DNA of 64,000 nt from Novosphingobium terrae (GCF_017163935.1 NZ_JABVZR010000002.1:868001-932000); one strand, 5' to 3'; counted from the first letter of the stretch, positions 1 through 9,648 are shown. Numbers and translations are program-made. The notes: generated by a model from the sequence alone, not told the origin.

Positions 1-2318
1 TCCTGCTGTGCGCCCCCCTGCTTCTGGCCAGCCCAGCGGCAAGAGCCGGCAGCTATGAGGTGCCCGCCGGGCCGCTGGGGCAGGTGCTGGCGCGCATCGG
101 CGCGTTGGGCCATGCCACCATTCTGGTCACCGATCCGGTGCTGGGCACCAGGCCCTCGCGCGGGGTGCATGATGCCCATTCGCTGCATGGCGCGCTGCGT
201 CAGGCGATCAAGGGCATCGACGCCCGGGCACAATTCATCGATCCGCACACCATTCGCGTCTCGGCCACCCCGCGCCCTGTTCTGCCGCCTCCTTCCATGG
301 TTGCGCCGATCGCGCTGGCCCAGAGCGACATTCTGGTCACCGCCAGCAAGCAGGCCGTGGGGCTGGACCATTACCCCGGCTCGGCCAAGATCATCGCCAC
401 AGACCGGGGCTGGCTGGCGGAAAACGCCGCCTCGGGCACCGGGGCCATCGCGCGGCTGCTGCCCATTCTGGCCTCCACCAATCTGGGCGACGGGCGCGAC
501 AAGCTGTTCATCCGCGGCATCGCCGACAGCAGCTTCAACGGCCCCACCCAATCCACCGTGGGCGAGTATCTCGGCGATATCCGCCTGAACTACAATGCGC
601 CCGATCCCAATCTCAACCTCTATGACATGGACCGGGTCGAGGTGCTGGTGGGCCCGCAAGGCACGCTTTATGGTGCAGGCACGCTGGGCGGCATCATCCG
701 CTTCGTACCCAATGCGCCCGACAGCCATGCTATCGCCGCCACCGCCTCGGCAGGGCTGAGCACGACCTGGTCGGGCGCCGTGGGCGAGGATGGGGCAGCG
801 ATGGTCAATCTGCCGCTGGCGCATGATAAGGCGGCGGTGCGGATGGTGGCCTATGGCAGCCAGTCGGGCGGCTATATCGACGATCCCTCGCGCGGGCTGA
901 AGAACATCAACCGCAGCTCCAGCTATGGCCAGCGCCTTTCGCTGCGGCTGGACGATCTGGGCGGCTGGCGGCTCGATCTGGGCATGGTGTTCCAGAACCT
1001 CTACAGCGCGGACGGGCAATATACGTTGCTGGGCACACCCGAACTGACCCGCAACAGCGCCATCGCCCAGCCGTTCCACAACAATGAGCGGATGGGCTAT
1101 CTCTCGGCCCGGCGCGCGCTGAGTTGGGCCGATCTCAACGGCAGTCTGGGCTTTGTGAAGCAGGATCTCAGCACGGTCTTCGACGCCACCGGCTATGACG
1201 GCACCGCCACCCCGGCCCGCTACACCGAACTGAACGACATCACCCTCTTCACCGGCGAGTTCCGCCTGAGCGGGCACAGCCGCCGCCATCCATGGGTGCT
1301 GGGTGCCTCGACCCTCTACAATGCCAGCGCCCTGATGCGCAGGCTGGGGCCCCTCAACGATGAGACTCCCCTGACGACCGTGGTCAACACACGCGGCGAA
1401 GGCGCGCTGTTCGGAGAGGTGTCCTTCCCTCTGGGCCGCCGCCTCACCGCCACAGTGGGGGAGCGGCTGACCGTCGCCAGCAGCTCCGGCTTTCTGGTCG
1501 ATACGCAGGGGGTCTTCTCCAGCCGGGTCACCCATCTGTCGGCGCGGCTGTCGCACACGCTGGCCTTCGACTGGCATCCCGGTGGCCCGGTTTCGGCGTT
1601 CTTCCATTACCAGCAGGGCTATCGCCCCGGTGGCCTTTCGGTGGCGGCATCGGGCAATGGCGTGCAGAGCCAGCGCTTCGAAACCGACAATCTGAGCATG
1701 GACGAACTGGGCCTGCGTTATGGCAGGCAGGATCATGATCGCCTGTGGCTGCGCGGCGCATTGTTCTTTGCCGATTGGGCCAACATTCAGGCCGATCTGG
1801 TGGGCAGCAATGGCCTGATCACCACAGCCAACATCGGCCATGGCTTCATCTATGGACTGGATGGCGAGATCGGCTGGCATCCCGCCCCGTCATGGACGCT
1901 GAGCGCCGCTGCCTTTCTCAACGACAGTCGCCTGAGCGATCCGGCCCCCGCCTATGCCTCCAGCCTGTCGCAAACGCTGCCCAATGTCGCGCGGGGCGGC
2001 ATACGCGGCGAGGCGCGGTGGAACGGGCAATGGCGCGGGCAATGGCCGGTGAGCGCAGGCGCCACGCTGCGCTATATCGGCCGGTCGGTGCTGGGCGTGG
2101 GCGCGGATCAGGGGGTGACGCAAGGCGGTTATGTCGTGCTGGGCGCCAATGCCCGCATCCAGATCGGCCGCCTTGGCCTCTCGGTGATGGCCGACAATCT
2201 GGGCAATGTTCGGGCCAACACCTTTTCCTTCGGCAATCCTTTCGGCCTTGCCCAAGGCAATCAGATCACGCCGGTGCGGCCCCGCACCATCCGGCTCGGG
2301 CTCGATACCAGGTTCTGA
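1..2318 (+). CDS. TonB-dependent receptor with N-terminal STN domain (5' end outside window)
   Basis: Outer-membrane active-transport receptor. The reading frame is open to the left edge (first full codon at 3), so the true start is outside; the visible start-like GTG at 60 is internal. The visible protein (771 residues) begins inside a signal peptide ending SPAARA, followed by an STN (secretin/TonB N-terminal) domain over about residues 17-75, a TonB-box-like stretch DILVTASK, a plug domain with RVEVLVGPQGTLYG, and a beta-barrel ending in terminal Phe (DTRF). In known FecA/FpvA-type receptors the STN domain contacts a FecR-like anti-sigma factor, so a FecIR pair may lie just outside to the left. 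The ligand cannot be told. It converges on the LysR gene ending at 2397, with only 78 bp between them. Confidence 0.9.
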   Translation, partial: LLCAPLLLASPAARAGSYEVPAGPLGQVLARIGALGHATILVTDPVLGTRPSRGVHDAHSLHGALRQAIKGIDARAQFIDPHTIRVSATPRPVLPPPSMVAPIALAQSDILVTASKQAVGLDHYPGSAKIIATDRGWLAENAASGTGAIARLLPILASTNLGDGRDKLFIRGIADSSFNGPTQSTVGEYLGDIRLNYNAPDPNLNLYDMDRVEVLVGPQGTLYGAGTLGGIIRFVPNAPDSHAIAATASAGLSTTWSGAVGEDGAAMVNLPLAHDKAAVRMVAYGSQSGGYIDDPSRGLKNINRSSSYGQRLSLRLDDLGGWRLDLGMVFQNLYSADGQYTLLGTPELTRNSAIAQPFHNNERMGYLSARRALSWADLNGSLGFVKQDLSTVFDATGYDGTATPARYTELNDITLFTGEFRLSGHSRRHPWVLGASTLYNASALMRRLGPLNDETPLTTVVNTRGEGALFGEVSFPLGRRLTATVGERLTVASSSGFLVDTQGVFSSRVTHLSARLSHTLAFDWHPGGPVSAFFHYQQGYRPGGLSVAASGNGVQSQRFETDNLSMDELGLRYGRQDHDRLWLRGALFFADWANIQADLVGSNGLITTANIGHGFIYGLDGEIGWHPAPSWTLSAAAFLNDSRLSDPAPAYASSLSQTLPNVARGGIRGEARWNGQWRGQWPVSAGATLRYIGRSVLGVGADQGVTQGGYVVLGANARIQIGRLGLSVMADNLGNVRANTFSFGNPFGLAQGNQITPVRPRTIRLGLDTRF

Positions 2319-2396
2319 AAGAGCCAACAAAGCGGTCATGCCGCCAAGGGGGCCTGCCATTCCGGGATATTGCCCCGATCACGCTTTACACCACCT

Positions 2397-3248
2397 TCAG
2401 TGAGCCAGACGCTGCACCACCAGATCGAGCAGCGCCCTCATTCGCGCCAATCTCCGCAAATCCTTATGATACCCCACGAAAGTGTCGCGCCCCGGCGGCC
2501 CTTCGCCGAGATCGATGGCGGCGATGCCGGGCGTGGCATCGCCAAGCAAGCGGGGCAGCACGGCAAGCCCGGCGCCATCGGCGCAAAGACGCGCCTGAAC
2601 CTGCCGGTTGTTGCTGCGGAAGGCCACCGTCGCCTCGGGCAGTCTCTGCCTTAGCCAGACGGCATCGGCCATCTGCGCAAAGCCGGTGTCCATGGTGATG
2701 AGGCGCGCGCCCTGCCCCTCGCCCAGTCCCGCAGGATCGAAACCGGGCGGGGCGTAGACCGCATAGGGAAGATGCAGCAAGCGGCGCGAGATAACCTCCG
2801 GCTCATCGAAAGGCTTGATGCGGAACACCATATCGGCCTCCCGCCGCGGCAGGCTGTAAAGCCGCGCATCGGTCAGCAATTCCACGCAAACGCCGGGATG
2901 GCGCGCGCCGAACTCGGCCAGCACCGGCGCCAGCAGGCAGGCACCGAACCATTCCGAGCAGGAGAGGCGCAGCATGCCCTCCAACTGCCCCTCGCTGCCA
3001 TTGAGTTCGCGCTGGAAGGCCAGAGCCTCCTCCTCGATCCGCTCGGCATGGGCCAGCACCAGGCTGCCCTCATCGGTCAGGACAAAACCCTCGGCGGTGC
3101 GCTGGAACAGGATATGGCCGACGGCCTCCTCCAGCGCGCGCAGGCGGCGGCCCATGGTCGGTTGCGTCTGGCCCAGAGCGCGCGCCGCCGCGCCCAGTGT
3201 GCCCGTTCGGGCGATGGCCAGAAAGACCCGCAGATCGCTCCATTCCAT
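2397..3248 (-). CDS. LysR-family transcriptional regulator
   Basis: DNA-binding regulator of about 283 residues, a normal LysR length. Winged helix-turn-helix at about residues 4-63 (TLGAAARALGQTQPTMGRRL region), then a two-lobe effector-binding domain. The ATG at 3248 shares its A with the TGA of the preceding LysR gene (TGATG); a GTG one codon upstream is the alternative. Two LysR genes in one transcript is unusual. The recognition-helix sequence (QPTMGRRL) and the S-SEWFG motif near residue 100 resemble the group that regulates neighbouring metabolic genes, but no target is identifiable beyond the nearby divergent dehydrogenase. Confidence 0.9.
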   Translation of the reverse strand: MEWSDLRVFLAIARTGTLGAAARALGQTQPTMGRRLRALEEAVGHILFQRTAEGFVLTDEGSLVLAHAERIEEEALAFQRELNGSEGQLEGMLRLSCSEWFGACLLAPVLAEFGARHPGVCVELLTDARLYSLPRREADMVFRIKPFDEPEVISRRLLHLPYAVYAPPGFDPAGLGEGQGARLITMDTGFAQMADAVWLRQRLPEATVAFRSNNRQVQARLCADGAGLAVLPRLLGDATPGIAAIDLGEGPPGRDTFVGYHKDLRRLARMRALLDLVVQRLAH

Positions 3249-4153
3249 CACGCTGCTGCCCCCGCCTTTTCGATCAGCCCCTCGATCAGATCATGGATCA
3301 GGCCGGAGGTCTCATCCCGGCGCCAGAAGATATGCACCGCCAGCGGCGGCAAGCCATCCAGCACCCGGTAAACGCAGTTCTGCCGCGCCGCGCCAAAGAC
3401 ATAATCCGCGCCGATCATCAGCCCCGCACCTTCCCCGGCCATGGTCAGGCCGATCTGGGGCTGGGTGGTTTCATAGACGAAATTGGGCTCGACGCCCTGT
3501 TTGCGGAAGCTCTCGATCACCTGATCATAGAGCGGCGGGTTCATGCTGCGCGCAAAGATCATCAGCGCCTCGCGGGCAAGATCCTTCGGCGTCAGGCGCT
3601 CCATCGCGGCCAGAGGATGGCCCAGCGGCACGGCCACCAGCCACTGCCCCTCCAGCAAGGGCCTTGTGGCGATGCCCTGCGTGGCATCCTCCTGCCCCAG
3701 CAGCACGCCCATGCCGATGTCGATCTCACCGGCCAGCAAAGCCTTCACCTGCTGCGGCGACACCATCTCCCGGCGCAGCACCTTGATCGCCGGATAGAGC
3801 TGCCGCAGATCGGCCAGCGCGGGCAGCAGGAAAGGCAGGTTCGTCGCCTCGACCATGGCGATCGTGACGCGGGCATCGCAGTGGCGCGCGACGCGTCGGG
3901 TGGTCTCGACCAGCGCATCGATCCTTTGCAGCAGATCCTGAGCACCGGCCAGAAAGGCCTCGCCCGCCTCGGTGATCGCCACATTGCGGCGGTCGCGGAT
4001 CAGCAATTGCACGCCCAGAATGGCTTCCAGCGCGGAAATCTGCTGGCTGAGCGCGGGCTGGGTGATCGCCAGCCTGACCGCCGCGCGCCCGAAATGCCGC
4101 TCCTGCGCCACGGCGGCGAAATAGCGCAGATGTCTGACATCGACCGCGTTCAT
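3248..4153 (-). CDS. LysR-family transcriptional regulator
   Basis: 301-residue regulator. N-terminal HTH at residues 6-65 contains HFGRAAVRLAITQPALSQQI, very typical of the CbbR/BenM/CatM-like LysR branch. The C-terminal effector domain keeps the IDIGM pattern seen in many aromatic and carboxylate sensors. It lies divergently to the short-chain dehydrogenase at 4250 with 96 bp between starts, the usual arrangement of a LysR regulator and its target. Its stop overlaps the start of the second LysR gene, so both are probably co-transcribed and possibly translationally coupled. Confidence 0.92.
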   Translation of the reverse strand: MNAVDVRHLRYFAAVAQERHFGRAAVRLAITQPALSQQISALEAILGVQLLIRDRRNVAITEAGEAFLAGAQDLLQRIDALVETTRRVARHCDARVTIAMVEATNLPFLLPALADLRQLYPAIKVLRREMVSPQQVKALLAGEIDIGMGVLLGQEDATQGIATRPLLEGQWLVAVPLGHPLAAMERLTPKDLAREALMIFARSMNPPLYDQVIESFRKQGVEPNFVYETTQPQIGLTMAGEGAGLMIGADYVFGAARQNCVYRVLDGLPPLAVHIFWRRDETSGLIHDLIEGLIEKAGAAA

Positions 4154-4249
4154 TAGTGGAACTTATCACAGGCCGCAAACAGGTCAATTGGAGCGCCCCG
4201 CCGCCCGGCGGTAATCAGCATGCATCACTCAGCATCAAGGAGAAGGTCC

Positions 4250-5068
4250 ATGGCAAACTGGTTTATCACGGGTATTTCTCGCGGTTTCGGGCGGATTATG
4301 GCCGAGGAACTGCTGGCACAGGGGCACACTGTGATCGGCACCACCCGCGATGGCCGCGCCCCGATCCTGCATGACCGGCTAACCGTGTTCAAACTCGATG
4401 TGCGCGATGCCGATCAGGCCCGCGCCGTGCTGGAGGAAGCGGTGGCCAGCACCGGCGGCATTGATGTGCTGGTCAACAATGCGGGCTACGGGCTGGTGGG
4501 CGCGGTGGAGGAAGTCTCCCCCGCCGAGGCCGAGGCGGTGATCGCCACCAATCTGATCGGCACCCATAATGTGATCCGCGCCGCGCTTCCTTCCATGCGG
4601 GCGCAACGGCGCGGCCATATCGTCAATTTTTCCTCGGTGGGGGGCTTTGCGGGGTCCGTCGGTTTCGGGCTCTACAATGCCTCGAAATTCGCGGTGGAGG
4701 GGCTGTCCGAGGCTCTGGCGCTGGAACTCAAGCCCTTCGGCATCGGCGTCACCATCGTCGAGCCCGGCTATTTCCGCACCGAATTCCTTTCGGCAGACTC
4801 CGCCGTGAAGGCCGCTCACAGCATCGAGGCCTATGCCCAAAGCGCGGGCCAGACCCGCAGCAATGTCTCGGCCCATGACGGGAGTCAGGCGGGCGATCCC
4901 GCCAAGGGGGTGCGGGCGATCATCGCGGCGGTCGAAAGCCCTGAACCACCGCTGCGGCTGCCGCTGGGGGCGGATTGCATCGCCCGGATGGAGGCCAAAA
5001 TCGCTCAGCTTCAGGCCGATATCGCGACATGGCGCGATGTGGCGACGGCCACCGCCTTTGACAGCTGA
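4250..5068 (+). CDS. Short-chain dehydrogenase/reductase (classical SDR)
   Basis: Cytoplasmic NAD(P)-dependent oxidoreductase of 272 residues. The dinucleotide motif TGISRGFG is near residue 7, NNAG in the middle, Ser128/129 (FSSVGG) and YNASK (Tyr142, Lys146) form the catalytic set, and PGYFRTEF follows. I choose ATG 4250 because AAGGAG (4237-4242) sits 7 nt upstream; an in-frame ATG at 4220 lacks such a site. Substrate unknown; similar proteins are usually annotated as SDR family oxidoreductases. Likely controlled by the divergent LysR gene at 3248-4153. Confidence 0.93.
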   Translation: MANWFITGISRGFGRIMAEELLAQGHTVIGTTRDGRAPILHDRLTVFKLDVRDADQARAVLEEAVASTGGIDVLVNNAGYGLVGAVEEVSPAEAEAVIATNLIGTHNVIRAALPSMRAQRRGHIVNFSSVGGFAGSVGFGLYNASKFAVEGLSEALALELKPFGIGVTIVEPGYFRTEFLSADSAVKAAHSIEAYAQSAGQTRSNVSAHDGSQAGDPAKGVRAIIAAVESPEPPLRLPLGADCIARMEAKIAQLQADIATWRDVATATAFDS

Positions 5069-5073
5069 AGGAC

Positions 5074-5100
5074 AGGCCCGGACCACCGGGGTCCGGGCCT
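5074..5100. terminator. Bidirectional hairpin between convergent genes
   Basis: Perfect 11-bp stem (AGGCCCGGACC / GGTCCGGGCCT) with a 5-nt loop, located between the stop of the dehydrogenase (5068) and the stop of the YceI gene (5108). There is no T-run on either side, so its role as a terminator is inferred from position and stem strength. Confidence 0.7.
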
Positions 5101-5107
5101 GCGATCC

Positions 5108-5674
5108 TCAGGGATGGGTCGCGTTGATGCTGACGTTGATCTGCACATTGGCGGCGACCATCTCGGTGCCCTTCCACTGCCCTTGCCCAACGCCGAACAT
5201 GCCGCGGTTGATCGTCAGGCTGCCCTGCATCTGGGCGCTCTTGCCATTGATCTTCAGCGTGAAGGGCAACACCACGGGATGACGCACACCGCGAATGGTG
5301 AGATCACCGATGGCCTGATAGCGCCCGCCGCCCAGATCCTTGAAATTGCTGGCGGTGAAGGTCGCGCGGGGGAAGGCGGCGGTGTTGAACCAGTCTGCGG
5401 TGGGCAGGCTCTGGTCGCGGGTGGCCTCGCCGGTGACGGCGCTGCCCATCTCGATGGTGGCGGAAACGCGGGACTGGTTCAGCGCCTTGGGATCGAAGGC
5501 GATCTGCGCGTCCCAGCGGCGGAACTCGCCCTTCACGCCCTGATTGTTGACCGCCACGCCAAAGCCGAGATGTGAGCTGGCCTTGTTGACGCTCCAGACC
5601 GGGGTTCCGGCATGGGCGGGGGCGCTGATGGCGGTGGCGCCGAGCGCCAGAGCGGCGAAGAGATTGTTACGCAT
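5108..5674 (-). CDS. YceI-family periplasmic protein
   Basis: 188-residue exported protein with a signal peptide (MRNNLFAALALGATAISAPA, cleavage after AHA). The mature part has the YceI lipocalin-like fold signatures: W-SVNKASSHLGFGV, an FNTAAFPRATF block, IGDLTIRGVRHPVVLPF and the C-terminal VQINVSINA strand. YceI proteins bind isoprenoid lipids such as ubiquinone in the periplasm. The start at 5674 is set by the signal peptide; the frame stays open to 5884 without sensible sequence. It lies 28 bp downstream of a cytochrome b561 gene, a common YceI/CybB pairing suggesting periplasmic quinone redox chemistry. Confidence 0.93.
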   Translation of the reverse strand: MRNNLFAALALGATAISAPAHAGTPVWSVNKASSHLGFGVAVNNQGVKGEFRRWDAQIAFDPKALNQSRVSATIEMGSAVTGEATRDQSLPTADWFNTAAFPRATFTASNFKDLGGGRYQAIGDLTIRGVRHPVVLPFTLKINGKSAQMQGSLTINRGMFGVGQGQWKGTEMVAANVQINVSINATHP

Positions 5675-5702
5675 GGGGATTATCCTTGAAGCTGAAGGGG
5701 GA

Positions 5703-6263
5703 TCAGTTGGCGCGGCCGAAGCGCGGCAGCATGCGGGAGAGAACCTTGTCACGCGCGACGATCTGATGCTTGAGCGCTGCGCCGATATGCAGCGCCACCA
5801 GCCCAGCCGTGCCAAAAGCCAGCGCCTTATGCGCGCCCTCGGAGAGGTGGTTGACCTGCATGCGGGCGTCCACCGGCCAGTCATGCACCGGCAGATGCGG
5901 CCAGGGCACGGTGTGGAACAGCAAGGTGGGCAGTTTGAAAGCGCTGGTCGAAACCAGCAGCCAGCCGGTCAGCGGCATGCCGATCATGATGGCATAGAGC
6001 AGCCAATGCACCGATGATGCCGCCAGCTTTTCCCATGGTTTCATCGTTTCGGGATAGGGCGGGGCCTGATGCGTCAGGCGCCAGGCCAGCCGCAACACGC
6101 TGAGCAGCAGAACCAGAATGCCGATGCTCTTGTGGAGCTGATACTTCTCGAACTGGGCCAGCCCTTCAAGCGTCTGCATCCACCAGCCCAGCGCCAGATT
6201 GGTGAGGATCAGGGCGGCGATCAGCCAGTGCAGCAGGATGGCGACAGCGGAATAGCGGGGCAT
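5703..6263 (-). CDS. Cytochrome b561 (prokaryotic CybB type)
   Basis: 186-residue inner-membrane dihaem cytochrome with four transmembrane helices (about residues 7-28, 43-62, 85-105, 147-165). The expected haem histidines are present: His12 (LLHW), His44 (LHKSIG), and two in the later helices (VHWLLYA and ALHIGAALKH). The family passes electrons between quinone and periplasmic acceptors. First gene of a two-gene operon with the YceI gene. A second b561 homologue is at 37065. Confidence 0.93.
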   Translation of the reverse strand: MPRYSAVAILLHWLIAALILTNLALGWWMQTLEGLAQFEKYQLHKSIGILVLLLSVLRLAWRLTHQAPPYPETMKPWEKLAASSVHWLLYAIMIGMPLTGWLLVSTSAFKLPTLLFHTVPWPHLPVHDWPVDARMQVNHLSEGAHKALAFGTAGLVALHIGAALKHQIVARDKVLSRMLPRFGRAN

Positions 6264-6691
6264 GGACGCTCCTTGAAAGGCAGACGCAATGGCGCGCTCT
6301 CACCCTCGCGATGCGGGGGCGGCTGGCCATGTCGGGAAGCGGGATGGAGGGCGGTGGGGTGTCTGAGCCCTCTCCTAGCGGGGCACAGCCGTGCATGGAA
6401 TTGGCGAAATGTTGCTTCCCGCTATGCGTTTTCGGATAGATCGATGAACGGGCGAGATCGCCGAACGCCAGGCGCCATGGCGGAAAAGCCTGCAAGGTGA
6501 AGGCCCTGCCTCACTTATCAACCCGGGTTATAAGAGCATAGGCCAATTGTATTTCACTTGATCTCTGCCACGCGCCATCACGCCGCCAGACAAGAAAACC
6601 ACCAAGGTGGAGAGGGGGAACAATCCGGCTCGGAACGTATGGGTGCGTTCCGAAAGGGCATCTCTCCGCCAATGGTCTGGAGGAGGTGCGC
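6264..6691. other. 428-bp intergenic region upstream of TonB receptor
   Basis: No convincing gene. It must hold the divergent promoters for the b561/YceI operon and for the TonB receptor. It contains the inverted repeat annotated at 6631-6652, a purine-rich stretch near 6608-6620, and a strong Shine-Dalgarno GGAGGAGG at 6679-6686. The part from about 6530 to 6600 is less GC-rich than the coding flanks, as expected for a promoter. Confidence 0.6.
6631..6652 (+). promoter_or_regulatory. Inverted repeat CGGAACG-N8-CGTTCCG in receptor leader
   Basis: Perfect 7-bp arms separated by 8 nt, 39 bp before the start codon of the TonB receptor. It could be an operator for a dimeric regulator or a leader hairpin. 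No poly-T follows, so it is not a terminator. Confidence 0.45.
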
Positions 6692-9517
6692 ATGACGGGG
6701 GTATACGGAGCAAAACACTGGCTGATGGCAGGCACGGCGCTGACCATCGGCCTCGCGGGACTGCAGGGGCAGGCCTGCGCGCAGGCCACGCCTGCCGCCG
6801 ATCAGGCGCAGGCCAGCGAGCCCAAGCCGCAGGACATCGTGGTCACCGGCTCCTATCTCGGCAACATCCGGCAGGAGAACCGCGCCTCGCCCATTCTGGC
6901 GGTGGACAATGCCGCCATCGAGCGCACTGGTTCGTCGTCCATCGGCGATCTCACGCGGTTTATCCCGCAGAATGTCGGCAGCACGGGCGGTTTGCAGGAC
7001 CTCTCCAAGGGCGGTGCGGATTCGCGTGACACGCGTTCGGCCAATCTGCGCGGTCTTGGCTCGGGATCGACGCTGGTGCTGCTGAACGGGCGCCGCGTCA
7101 CGCCTCAGGCGGGCGACGATTACGTCAACCTCAACAGCCTGACGCCCGATATCGCCATCCAGCGCGTGGAGGTGCTGCTGGATGGCGCGTCCTCCACCTA
7201 TGGCGCGGACGCGGTGGCGGGCGTGTTCAACGTGCTGACCGATACCAAGTTCAAGGGGTTCAAGACCTCGGCCCAGTTCACCAGTATCGACAAGTCGCCA
7301 GCCTGGAATGTGCAGGCCATGCTGGGTCTGGGCAGTGACAGGTTCCACACCGTGCTCTCGGCCTCGTACCGCTTTCAGGACAATCTGCAGAATTCGGACC
7401 GCGCGGTCACCAACTTCGTCAACAACACCGCCAGCGGCTATCCGGGCAGCTATCTGCTGACGGGCCGCCCGCTGACCTCCACCGGCGGCCATGTCGTGAT
7501 CGGCGGCAATGACTACACCGCGCTTTACGATGCCAACAAGGCGGCCAATGGCACGCTCAAGGTGGTGGACCCCAATTGCGGCGCTTCAGGCACCAACAGC
7601 GTCTATGCGCCCACGGGCAATGCGACCTTCGGCCTTGGCAACTGCCTCTACAATTTCCAGCCCAAGAACCCGATCCGCCCCCGCGCGCGCAGCATCAACA
7701 TCCACGATGACAGCACCTTCGAGATCAACGACGCCAACACGATCTTCTCGGAAATCAGCTATTACCATCAGGATTCAGAGCGTTTCGGCGTGCCCTCCTA
7801 TGCCCAGAACGCGGGCAATGCGACGATGCCCGCCTCCAACCCCTACAACCCCTTCGGCGTGGATGTGCTGTTCTATGGCCGCGCCATTGGCGCTCAGGGT
7901 TTTCCGGGCGGTTATGACTATCGCGTGATGCGCGATACGGTGAACCAGCAGCATTATGTGCTGGGCGGGCGCGGCAGCCTGATCGGCCGCTGGAAGTATC
8001 TGGCGACGCTGACCTATTCGGCCTCGCAGACCATCGCCCGTGACCGTGACACCGATATGAACCTGTTCCAGGCCGCGCTGCGCGGTTACGGCGGGCCCAA
8101 CTGCAACACCAATTTCCTTGGCGGCGCCAGCGGCGCGGTGGCGGGGCAAGGCAGCTGCCTCTATTACAGCCCCTTGCAGGCCAATCTGGCGCAGATGAAC
8201 CCCTCGCTGATCTACAATCTGCAGAGCGACGTCTTCACCGATTACAAGCGCCAGTATTACATCGCAGAGGCTGTCGCCAACGGCCCGCTTGCCAGCATCA
8301 ATGGCCATGAGATCGCCGTGGCCGTGGGCGCGCAATACCGCCGCGAAACCTCCACCACCACCTATTCGGACCTGCTGCTCTCGGGCTATGGCGGCTTCCT
8401 TGGCAAGCATCTCAACACCAGCTTCGCGCGTGAGGTGAAGAGCGTCTTTGCCGAAGCCAATTACGAACCCATCGACAGCCTGACCCTCAACGCCGCCGCG
8501 CGTTACGAGGATGCGGGCGGCTACAGCAAGCTGGTGCCCAAGGTGGCGGTGAATTTCCGCCCGATAGCGTGGTTCTCGCTGCGTGGTTCCTACAGCAAGG
8601 CGTTTCAGGCGCCGACCTTGGCCAATGGCTCGGCCTCGCTGATCGGCACCAATGTGGTCAATGTCACCGATCCGGTCGACGGCACCACCAGCTTCCGCAC
8701 GATCCAGACCTATGGCAACCCCAATCTGAAGCCGCAGTCCTCCACCGTCTACAACATCGGCGCCACCTTTGTGCCGACGCGGCGGGCGCGGATCTCGCTC
8801 GATTACTGGAACTATCAGTTTAACAACCAGATCTCGACACAGAACCCACAGCAGGTGGTCAACACCGCGCCCAACGGCAGCGCGGTGGTGCGCGATCCGC
8901 TGACCGGGGCGCTGCAATCGGTGCTGGTCTCCAGCTTCAACGCGCCCAGCGGCACCAAGACGGCGGGTCTCGACCTGCAGGGGCAATATGGCTTCGATGC
9001 CGGGCCGGTGAAGCTGACCCTGCGTGACACGCTGACCTGGCTGCTGACCTATGATGTCGACACCGGCGTGCTGCTGCGCGATGGCAGCGGCAATGTGACG
9101 GGATCGGTGGTCTACAACGGCGTGGGCTATCGCAATGCCTTCAACCAGTCGCCCACGTCATCGTCCGCCGCGCCGCGCTGGCGCAGCGTGGCCGGGGTGG
9201 ATGCCAGCTATGGCCGCCACACGCTCTCGCTGACATGGCGCTACACCTCGGGCGTCAAGGATGATTACGGGCAGAATCTGAACACCAGCGGCACCGGCAC
9301 GGTGTTGCCCAATGTGACGGCGAAAGTGGCATCCTTCTCGGTGTTCGATGCGCAATACAGCCTGAATTTCGGCAAGGGCAACCGCTATGACCTGACGCTG
9401 GGGATGATCAACATCTTCGACAAGGCTCCGGGCGCCGCGCTTTACAACGGCTACCTGCCCTCGATCGCCGATCCGTTCGGGCGGCAGATGTACGCCCGCG
9501 TTTCGGCCAAGTTCTGA
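6692..9517 (+). CDS. TonB-dependent receptor
   Basis: 941-residue outer-membrane receptor. Start ATG 6692 is chosen because GGAGGAGG ends 5 nt upstream; a GTG at 6686 lies inside that site. The signal peptide ends near GQACA, followed by a short linker, TonB box DIVVTGSY, a plug with NLRGLGSGSTLVLLNGRRV and RVEVLLDGASSTYGADAVAG, and a long beta-barrel ending RVSAKF. This plug subtype is common in sphingomonads and xanthomonads, often next to catabolic genes. Its stop codon touches the following LysR frame, and CitMHS, AtuA and hydrolase genes follow on the same strand, so its ligand is probably the substrate of that cluster. Confidence 0.93.
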   Translation: MTGVYGAKHWLMAGTALTIGLAGLQGQACAQATPAADQAQASEPKPQDIVVTGSYLGNIRQENRASPILAVDNAAIERTGSSSIGDLTRFIPQNVGSTGGLQDLSKGGADSRDTRSANLRGLGSGSTLVLLNGRRVTPQAGDDYVNLNSLTPDIAIQRVEVLLDGASSTYGADAVAGVFNVLTDTKFKGFKTSAQFTSIDKSPAWNVQAMLGLGSDRFHTVLSASYRFQDNLQNSDRAVTNFVNNTASGYPGSYLLTGRPLTSTGGHVVIGGNDYTALYDANKAANGTLKVVDPNCGASGTNSVYAPTGNATFGLGNCLYNFQPKNPIRPRARSINIHDDSTFEINDANTIFSEISYYHQDSERFGVPSYAQNAGNATMPASNPYNPFGVDVLFYGRAIGAQGFPGGYDYRVMRDTVNQQHYVLGGRGSLIGRWKYLATLTYSASQTIARDRDTDMNLFQAALRGYGGPNCNTNFLGGASGAVAGQGSCLYYSPLQANLAQMNPSLIYNLQSDVFTDYKRQYYIAEAVANGPLASINGHEIAVAVGAQYRRETSTTTYSDLLLSGYGGFLGKHLNTSFAREVKSVFAEANYEPIDSLTLNAAARYEDAGGYSKLVPKVAVNFRPIAWFSLRGSYSKAFQAPTLANGSASLIGTNVVNVTDPVDGTTSFRTIQTYGNPNLKPQSSTVYNIGATFVPTRRARISLDYWNYQFNNQISTQNPQQVVNTAPNGSAVVRDPLTGALQSVLVSSFNAPSGTKTAGLDLQGQYGFDAGPVKLTLRDTLTWLLTYDVDTGVLLRDGSGNVTGSVVYNGVGYRNAFNQSPTSSSAAPRWRSVAGVDASYGRHTLSLTWRYTSGVKDDYGQNLNTSGTGTVLPNVTAKVASFSVFDAQYSLNFGKGNRYDLTLGMINIFDKAPGAALYNGYLPSIADPFGRQMYARVSAKF

Positions 9518-9648
9518 TGTTGGCTGGCGAGGCCATGGCATCGGCATCTCCAAAGGGCATCTGCCTGCTGGACGCCGCGCCTGCGCCTCGCCACCATGCG
9601 CCTTTCCTCCGGCCCGATGGTCGGCTTCCTCTGGCGCACAGGTTCCGT

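Noticed and set aside
9517..9648. 44-residue N-terminal extension of the LysR protein starting in the receptor stop codon
   Set aside because: Sequence is Pro/Ala/Arg-rich and does not match LysR N-termini; the family start fits ATG 9649.
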